Shown here: positions 20,488 through 27,176 of the stretch, piece by piece
Layout: each line of letters opens with the position of its first letter
Numbering within the stretch: position 1 is the first letter of the stretch
Assembly (NCBI GenBank): GCA_025786725.1
Contig: JAHLTZ010000104.1
Coordinates: 1 to 27,176 of the forward strand
Direction: 5' to 3'
Length of the DNA stretch: 27,176 nt
From: Syncephalis fuscata
Lineage: Eukaryota; Zoopagomycota; Zoopagomycetes; Zoopagales; Piptocephalidaceae
Made by a program: the position numbers and the translations under genes
Notes under the pieces: generated by a model
Seen by the model: only the letters and a program-made list of their open reading frames with translations
Told to the model about the DNA's origin: nothing
Databases searched by the model: none

Positions 20488-21964
20488 TGATGTTTTGATT
20501 TTGTACAAATCGGCACACAATTACACGATCAGTCTGCTATGCTTCAGCTATCATTTATGCTATGGTTACATATGCCAATCACTTATACAATCGTAATTAC
20601 CAAGTCTAACATGAAAGCACATGTCATATACGTTCATCAACATTATACATATTCTATGACATCAATAGCATTGTACAACAATCAATTGCAACTATTGAGC
20701 ACTTACTACACCAACTACATATGCACCTTCCATTCATTTACTACTATAAATACTATACACATTAAACACAACATTTTTTTATCTTATATCTACTACCTTC
20801 ATTGTCTCATTCATATTGATTTATAGCAGCTATATTTCAGCAATATTTATTTGTATTCATTAACGATATATCACAACTAACATTATAATATAAATAGTAC
20901 TGCAGTATATTAAATGTTTGCTGCAATGAATAGTATATATTAACAAACATCTATTGATACTATGTTATACATATTAATAGTTCAGAAATTAGCAATGCAT
21001 CTTGTTACTTGTAATACTAGTCATTATGTGTATGTCATTGTACAAATATTGTCCAAAATGAAATAGCACTAATTTCACTGTTTGACAGTATTAATAATTA
21101 ATTTTGACTAAATATATTTGCTTTGTTACTTATAAAAACAAGTGTTTAATGATTGTTACTATTGGTTTATCACCGTAGACTTTTGCCACTTTGCATTAAA
21201 TAGAGAATGGTGCTATTTGTTATACATTACATCTGAGCTACCATCTTATTATAAATTATGTACAACATTATTGATCAAATAATAAGCATTTTAGTATAAA
21301 ACTAACACGTATTGATTACAAAAACAGTGATTAACAGTATGTTAGATACATAATATAAATGAGTGCATAGAAATGGCTTGCTTTAAAGCTTTACTAGTAA
21401 CCATCTATTTTATTGTAAAGATACACGTATTTATCAGCGTGAATTGCAAGTGTTTATTATAATTAACTATTTAATTGCAGCATTATCGGTGCTATTTGCA
21501 TGTTTAATATATCTAATTTGATAACATGGTGTTTTTTTTATTATTTCCATCATTATATTACTGCTATAACTTTATTGTCCAGCATGATTATAATAAATAC
21601 TAGACTAAGCCAAGTCTATAACAATGTGGTATTCTTATTATGGCTATTACCTAGTTGTGCAATCATTATAGCCATATTACATTAATCTTTAAACATGGTT
21701 AAATAATACACATGCTAAATATTGAGATAAACTTTTCAATCTAAATGTATAAAATTATAACTATATTAAAATGCATATTATCGCTTATAAAGAATCAAAG
21801 AAAGTTTTATTATTGTGTTAGCACAATTAGCGTGCTGCCTATTTACTAGTTGCGAGCAAAAACGTTTAACAAATCAAATTAAATGTAGTTATCCAGTAGA
21901 TATTGGGGCGATAATCGCATCTATATCTAATAGAAATAGATATATTTGCGACAAATTGCCGCAA
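20488..21964. other. AT-rich intergenic region; no gene seen
   Basis: About 1.5 kb of highly AT-rich sequence between the array and the stop codon of the Myb/U-box gene. The open frames at 20539-20826 and 21500-21685 are AT-derived hydrophobic or His/Tyr-rich strings without family resemblance. No tRNA, rRNA or further array copy is visible. The right end holds three small hairpins described separately. Confidence 0.5.
21908..21964 (-). other. Cluster of three hairpins directly after the stop of the Myb/U-box gene
   Basis: Immediately downstream of the TAA at 21967-21965 (minus strand) there are TTGCG/CGCAA arms (21946-21964, 9-nt loop), TATATCTA/TAGATATA arms (21922-21944, 7-nt loop) and GCGAT/ATCGC (21908-21918). 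They would lie in the 3' UTR and could affect 3' end formation or stability; this is inferred from position only. Confidence 0.5.
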
Positions 21965-24367
21965 TTACATACTAACAATTTTATCACTAAATAGATCATT
22001 AATGAATCAATGAACGGTTATTAATTGGCTCAGCACACGTGGTTGTAACAACTTACCGATACTCCGTGATATTATCCATAGTAAGCACAACTAGATCTCG
22101 CTTTGATAGTGGCTGTTTTGTAATAGGACAGGTATTGCGAGGTTCAGAACGAGTTAGACAGCGTACCCAGTTATCGTAGCTTTACGTGTCCATAACCGTA
22201 TAGTTGGCAAATAGTAAGCAATAATTTTAATAGTATTAGTAATGATAGTACTTACCCCATAACATGGCCGTGTGGAGAAATGGCCGGTTTAACAACTTCT
22301 TCTAGGGTAATTGGATCGATATAGCCAGGTAGTGGATTAATAGCACAATTGGCTACACGGCCACCACCGCCACCACTGATCATGGCCTCGGAATAGACGG
22401 ATATATCGTCCAAAGGTGTTGATGCTTCACTGGCTATTTCCGTCGAATGGCCTGTTGCATGCGACGCTGTATTTACCTCGGTAGACTGGGCGGCCATGGT
22501 TACTGCGGCACTACCCGCTGCACGTCGACTAGCCATGGCACGGGCTCGTTTCGTAGTGCCATAGCTTGACGATGAAAAGCTGCGATAATCACCGGAAAAG
22601 TCATCATCGCGTTCACGACCATAAGCCCAATCGCTGTCTGAGTTATCGGTTGAACCGTAGCCATCGTCCGAGTCCCGTTTAGTAACCTGTCGGCGTCGAG
22701 GCCGTTTAGTGGGTGCAGCAGCCGTAGATGCAGCTTTAACTGGCACTTGCGGCACTGCTGTTTCTGTCGATTTCTCCGGCATAAACTCACGGTTCTCTTC
22801 GTCCGAGTCGTCTTGATTTGCCGACCGACGAGCACGTGGTTTGCGCTCCACATAGCCTGAACCATCTCGTCGATGTTTGCAATGGGTACGGAATGTTTTA
22901 CGACCATCCTTTGTACTAAACAAATAGTGTGCCTTGCCCTTGTCATCCAGTACATAGTTAGGATCTTGAATCTTGTTGGTTTCCACTAATTGACGATAAT
23001 AGTTGGAACACTATACACAGTACACATGATTAGTCGATAGTAAATAACAAACAACGTGTACCTACTTGATAGCCAACACGGCCTGGTATAGCGATGGAAA
23101 ACACGCCCCATTGACCATTAGCGCCCATTTCCTTAAGGCGCTGATGAAATAGTTTTTGCTCGTACTATAGCCTACAATTTAGACTATAACCTTCCATCGT
23201 CGTCACTCCTCCTACCTGTGTCCATGGGCCTGTTCTCTGTGGCTCATTGGGAGCATTAAATCGATAATAGTATGAATTGGGATTTTTATCAATCGCCTTC
23301 CAAGCCTTTTTACGCGCCTCAGACCATCCTTCCATTGCAGCATCTGGATTCTCGCGCATCTGTTTAAGCGCATCTTCTAGTCGAAGCCGGCCTACTTTTT
23401 GATATTTCCTATTATTAACGATTAGCCATACAATGTCATACAATAGCATGCCCTCATTACCGGCGTGTCTCATCTGTTACATTCTTCTTCATAGTTGTTG
23501 TACGTTTACGCAACAACTGCTCATACTTTTGACGTTCCTCGCTTGTCATATCATCTTCTGATTCTGTTATTATTTTAGTATTAATATCCATTACTAAATA
23601 AATAAATAAATATGCCGTCTACTTACTAATCTGGTCAATCTTGGGATATTTTTCAGCCAATTCTTTACGTATCATAATCAAATACATAGGCTGTGACAGA
23701 TTAAGAATAAGCTCGTCCTATTATCAATGTCGCCTACATTAGCTTAATTTTACTTATTAATGACTAGCATATAACTTGCCTCATCGTTATCCAACTGCTT
23801 TAGTGCACAGGCCACTTCTTCATTGGTAATATAATCGAATGTTTGTCGTACTTTATCTACTTTGCGACGCAATTCACGACGTTCAAACTCGGCAAACTAA
23901 TAGCAATTATAGTGTTAATGTGTGTACCTTCATCGTTTACGACTTACTTGTTTCTGTTGCAGTGCCACTCGTTGTTGAATAATATCGATTTCATTTTCGG
24001 TCATTTCCTCTGCAAACATGTTACTTTTACGTACAATGCCAATACGTTCACTGTATGTACATTAACTGGTTAACACAATGTATATTTTCCCATTCTAAGC
24101 GTTTTATGTACCTAGCCTCCATCATTTCACGTACACGCTGTGCACTCTCATCCTCAGGTCCTTTGCCATTGCTAGATTCCTCTTCAATTTGCACTACACC
24201 AGACGCTGCTATTTGGTCATTACAGTTCAATTCTGCTTTACGGCCGTCTCGTCGCTGACGTAATAGTTGCTATAACAACAAAGTTAACATTATAAACAAA
24301 TGATCTGTTTTGCGTAATCAATACTTACAAGAATGTTTATAGTTGCTGTCTCCGACATGGCTGCCAT
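21965..24367 (-). CDS. Myb/SANT-like and U-box-like domain protein, 610 residues
   Basis: Exons on the minus strand: 24367-24329, 24269-24112, 24050-23948, 23896-23780, 23717-23627, 23593-23461, 23408-23216, 23164-23066, 23010-22256, 22179-22057, 21986-21965. All phases match and no stop interrupts. An in-frame TGA lies upstream of ATG 24367, which supports the start; a second ATG is at 24358. Residues ~30-210 are charged and probably helical. A Myb/SANT-like domain spans ~274-325 (GPWTQ, then YEQKLF, GANGQWGVFSIAIPGRVGYQ, CSNYYRQL). Residues ~330-530 are disordered with basic clusters (RKPRARR, KRPRRR) that may be nuclear signals. A U-box-like domain spans ~538-605 (IDPITLEEVVKPA, HGHVMGYDNWV, NTCPITKQPL), ending EYRDKIVSM. 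U-box folds recruit ubiquitin E2 enzymes; a nuclear E3 or chromatin role is inferred. The intron after exon 4 has a GC donor. I know no characterised orthologue. Confidence 0.85.
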
Positions 24368-25490
24368 ACTTGTTTCCGTTATAATAGTGTAGATACACAG
24401 TAATAGTCAGTAGTGTTTGTTAAATAAATAATGCCAACAAAGAAAATTAAAAGAGAAAAAAGGCAACGCGTACACGTCGCGTTTTAAACAAACAAACAAT
24501 TACCACCATTAGGATTAGGATTAGTATAATTAGAATCAGTGTATTATTATTTGTTTATTATTTGTTTATTAATGATGTTTATCAGTTTATTTAAAACTAT
24601 CAAAATTGATTATTAATAGTCCAAGTATTACCCATTTACCCACTTTTATTAATATTTTACTAAAATGATCTCAATATTTGTACACTTTCATAATTACTGT
24701 TACCATTACTATTACTGTAAGTGTATACTACTAGATTTGCATTCGTGGGTAAGTGTACATTTATTATTAACTTTAATGGACTGTTGTTATTGTTGTTATC
24801 AATATGCACATCTGTTCTATGTACACACGTTCAATTGAAGATCCTTACATTTAATTAAAACGCCGCCTTCAATTATTACTCCTTTCTCTCTCTCTCTATG
24901 GTTATATCAATCTATACTGACTCCGCCTCGGACATCTGGCTGTTCCCCGTTGATCAATTGGCAATTTTACAGGCATTTGCATATCTATTTTAATTTAGTC
25001 ATTTGTTGTTACCACCTGTTACTAAATAAATACATCCTTGAATTAACAATATTGCGGTATGACTTTCTGCCTTGTCACTGCCACACGCTTCTTTTCGGAT
25101 CAACCTTTAACAGTAAACCCAGTACAACGTTTTACTACCTTGGCATACTGTCCCTGAACTCAATTATTCACTATCGCCTTTAGTATTGCCACTGCATGGT
25201 TCTCTAACAGCAACACCTTTCTATCTCTTTATTCGATTATTGATTTCCTTTTCCTTGAACGCTTAGAGCTTCTTCTTTCTAAACTTTTTGCGGCAATTCA
25301 CTGCACACCTATATACACACACGCACCAACTACACTCGTTTTCCATTACGACGGTTATTCGTGCTTTTAAGTGTAGATTCACAGTCTTTACTGCGAATCC
25401 ATTTGTGTTTGCACATTCATTTACAAGTCGATATTGGGGCGCCGTTATCGTCTATCTTTCTATCTCCTCTACTAACTCTCTTTCTCAATT

Positions 25491-25508
25491 TGTGTGTGTG
25501 TGTGTGTA
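25491..25508. repeat. (TG)9 dinucleotide repeat
   Basis: Nine uninterrupted TG units in the pyrimidine-rich upstream region of the coiled-coil gene. A simple microsatellite that may vary in length. Confidence 0.9.
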
Positions 25509-25925
25509 TAAGTGTGTGAATGTATGCTTAAAACCACACTCACCACCACCATCGATCTATTTCTCCCTTTCTCCTCTTTCTGACTATTCCCTTCTCACTC
25601 TTGCTCACTTTATTAACAATTTTACCACTGTGCTACTATCACCACTGCATAATTTCCTTTCTTTTCTGTAGTTGTCTCTGAGTGTTTCAACAAGTAATAG
25701 CAATTCTGCAAGCTAATAACTACAACACACCTCATCACTAGCAATAGTAGCAGTAGCTGCAGCAACGACGACGACAATACCAGTAATAACCAGCAGTAGC
25801 GTGGCGCTTGTGTAAGCACGTGTATCGTTCTATGCGGCATACATCATACTGGTCATTCACTACTTACTTGCATCTTCTTTGTCAATTACTTGCCAAGTAA
25901 ACGCGCCAACTTTTCGGTAATAAGT

Positions 25926-25984
25926 GTAAGTTTTTAATATAAAAACAAACAATAACCACATCTTGTACTTACATTAGCTATTAG
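25926..25984 (+). other. Possible 5' UTR intron of the coiled-coil gene
   Basis: GTAAGT at 25926 and CTATTAG ending at 25984 frame a 59-bp AT-rich segment of the same length and style as the coding introns. It lies about 220 bases before the ATG at 26202. It is a candidate only, since no transcript start can be seen. Confidence 0.35.
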
Positions 25985-26201
25985 GCTGGCTTTTTATTTT
26001 CAGCACTGCCACGAGTTCTACTGTGCTGTATTAGTCTGAACGTGCTCATCATTCTTGGCAGAACGGTGTTAGAGATTCTGCTATACAGTAATCTTGTAAT
26101 TTCAAACGACGGGCCTTGTCGATTAGTGTGCTAGATTGTATTGCTTGCTATTTACCATCATTTTATGCTACAGCCTATCTACATAGCTGCAAGTATATTC
26201 C

Positions 26202-27176
26202 ATGTCACAATCGCGACCAGCCTTGACAGCTGGCACCAACAATACCAGCAATGTAATTGATAGTCAGTCTGTTATTTCATCACAACCCAGTGTATCGTCA
26301 ATGCCTGCATCTGTAATGCAACAGGTAATAGCAGAACGCGATGCTTTACGCGAACAAAATGACCAGCTATGGAAGATTATTGAAAAACAGCGTAGTATTA
26401 TTCAACAATTACAGCTGCGTAATGGCGAGCTTCAAGAGGCGTTAAATAGTTTACAATTGACTGAAGGACAGCAAATTGATATAATTGGCAATGATAGTGC
26501 TGTTAATACAAGTGTAGCAAGTAAACAGAACTTAGTACGACGGCGTTCAGGCTCACTTGACACTGTAAGTGCTATCAGTCGTGGCATGGCTGTTCTATCA
26601 AGAGATGGCACCATACACGAGATGGACGATTCTGAACTGCGCCGGCCGCGGTCCGCATCACCCTCTCCACTTATGCTAAACTCGGTCCCTGTCACCACAC
26701 CACCACATCCGACTGTTACGCCAGCTACTCCGCGTACATCAAAGGATATTGATAGTGTGCGTAAACAAGCACTGCGTGTTGCAGTACCGACACAAGCAAC
26801 AACACAAGGGGATGTGCCATCGTCGCCTTTTAAAGCTTCACCTGATCCGCACGATAGGACTATTTTATCTCGAGCATCTGGTAATACACGTAGTCCTATT
26901 TCACCTTCTGCACGATCATCACCACGTGCATTGGATAGTATGGCTACTCAGGGCGTAGATAGAATTTTGCGCCACCATGGATCGTTGGAAACGGTTCGTT
27001 CACAAGGCCGACCTGCCCAGTCAATACCTTCACCTCGCGGTCAGTCACCACGTCTTCAACAGCAGCATTTTCAAGTAATAGTCCTATATCACCATCCGCT
27101 GTACGCCAACGTTCACTTGAACATTGCCACGTAGCCGTGGTACTTCTCCCACACAAGTGGCCATTCCACGCCACAA
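26202..27176 (+). CDS. N-terminal part of a coiled-coil, Ser/Pro-rich protein, possibly a Bem3-type RhoGAP; 3'-truncated
   Basis: ATG 26202 is preceded by an in-frame TAG at 26184, which supports this start. Residues ~35-85 form a clear coiled coil (AERDALREQNDQLWKIIEKQ, then IIQQLQLRNGELQEAL). The QLWKIIEKQR-type core is what I remember from the N-terminus of fungal Bem3-like RhoGAP proteins with PX, PH and RhoGAP domains, but those domains would lie beyond the window. Residues ~105-300 are disordered, with many Ser-Pro and Arg-Arg-x-Ser sites (RRRSGSLDT, RPRSASPSP, SARSSPRALDS). Reading the frame from ATG gives a TAG at about 27132. The sensible Ser/Pro-rich reading instead shifts frame near 27050 and again near 27110, as if one base were missing at each place. 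The window then ends, so the rest cannot be judged. Confidence 0.75.

Larger units (their letters stand above)
24368..26201. promoter_or_regulatory. Divergent intergenic region holding both promoters and 5' UTRs
   Basis: About 1.8 kb between the divergent Myb/U-box gene and the coiled-coil gene. It contains a telomere-like TTAGGA triplet (24508-24524), a CT run near 24880-24900, long pyrimidine-rich stretches at ~25440-25620, a (TG)9 run at 25491-25508, and CAG/CGA-type trinucleotide-rich sequence at ~25740-25800. CT-rich tracts before start codons are common in fungal promoters. The open frame at 25288-25671 is low-complexity and not protein-like. Confidence 0.5.

Noticed and set aside
25288..25671. 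127-codon plus-strand open frame in the divergent promoter region
   Set aside because: It consists of low-complexity CT/CA/TG sequence upstream of a better-supported start and shows no protein character.

Overview
The window is nuclear DNA from an intron-rich, AT-rich eukaryote, most likely a fungus and perhaps an early-diverging one. Introns are short (mostly 50-85 bp), start almost always with GTAAGT or a close variant, and end in TAG (occasionally AAG, GAG or CAG). There are no bacterial-type operons, RBSs, tRNAs or rRNAs. The lineage is inferred from gene architecture and was not tested by any search. Both edges cut through genes, so this may be a whole contig.

Layout, left to right: (1) positions 1-11283, + strand, a 5'-truncated 13-exon gene for a Vps8-type CORVET subunit. 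It has a beta-propeller, an alpha-solenoid and a C-terminal RING, preceded by about 1,800 residues of disordered low-complexity sequence. (2) 11284-12070, AT-rich spacer between convergent genes. (3) 12071-14695, - strand, a 14-exon FHA plus Ser/Thr kinase gene (Chk2/Rad53 type). Its FHA is degenerate, it has an in-frame TGA in the kinase N-lobe, and an 8-nt micro-exon encodes the catalytic Asp-Ile-Lys. (4) 14696-16131, no gene recognised, but several perfect palindromes. (5) 16132-20487, a tandem array of five ~680-bp elements separated by four ~236-bp AT-rich spacers. It is non-coding by indel pattern, rich in inverted repeats, and carries a fast-changing ~50-bp island in every copy. (6) 20488-21964, AT-rich, no gene seen. 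(7) 21965-24367, - strand, an intact 11-exon gene for a 610-residue protein combining a Myb/SANT-like domain with a C-terminal U-box-like domain. (8) 24368-26201, divergent promoter region, pyrimidine-rich with simple repeats and a possible 5'UTR intron. (9) 26202-end, + strand, N-terminal part of a coiled-coil, Ser/Pro-rich protein (possibly a Bem3-type RhoGAP) with apparent frame slips in its last 130 bases.

The genes show no shared pathway: endosomal tethering, checkpoint-type kinase, ubiquitin/chromatin-type factor and possible Rho signalling. The most unusual parts are the structured tandem array, the micro-exon in the kinase active site, the giant Vps8 N-terminus and the Myb/U-box fusion. 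All exon models were made by hand. Exon phases match at every junction of the three multi-exon genes, which is the main support for the models.
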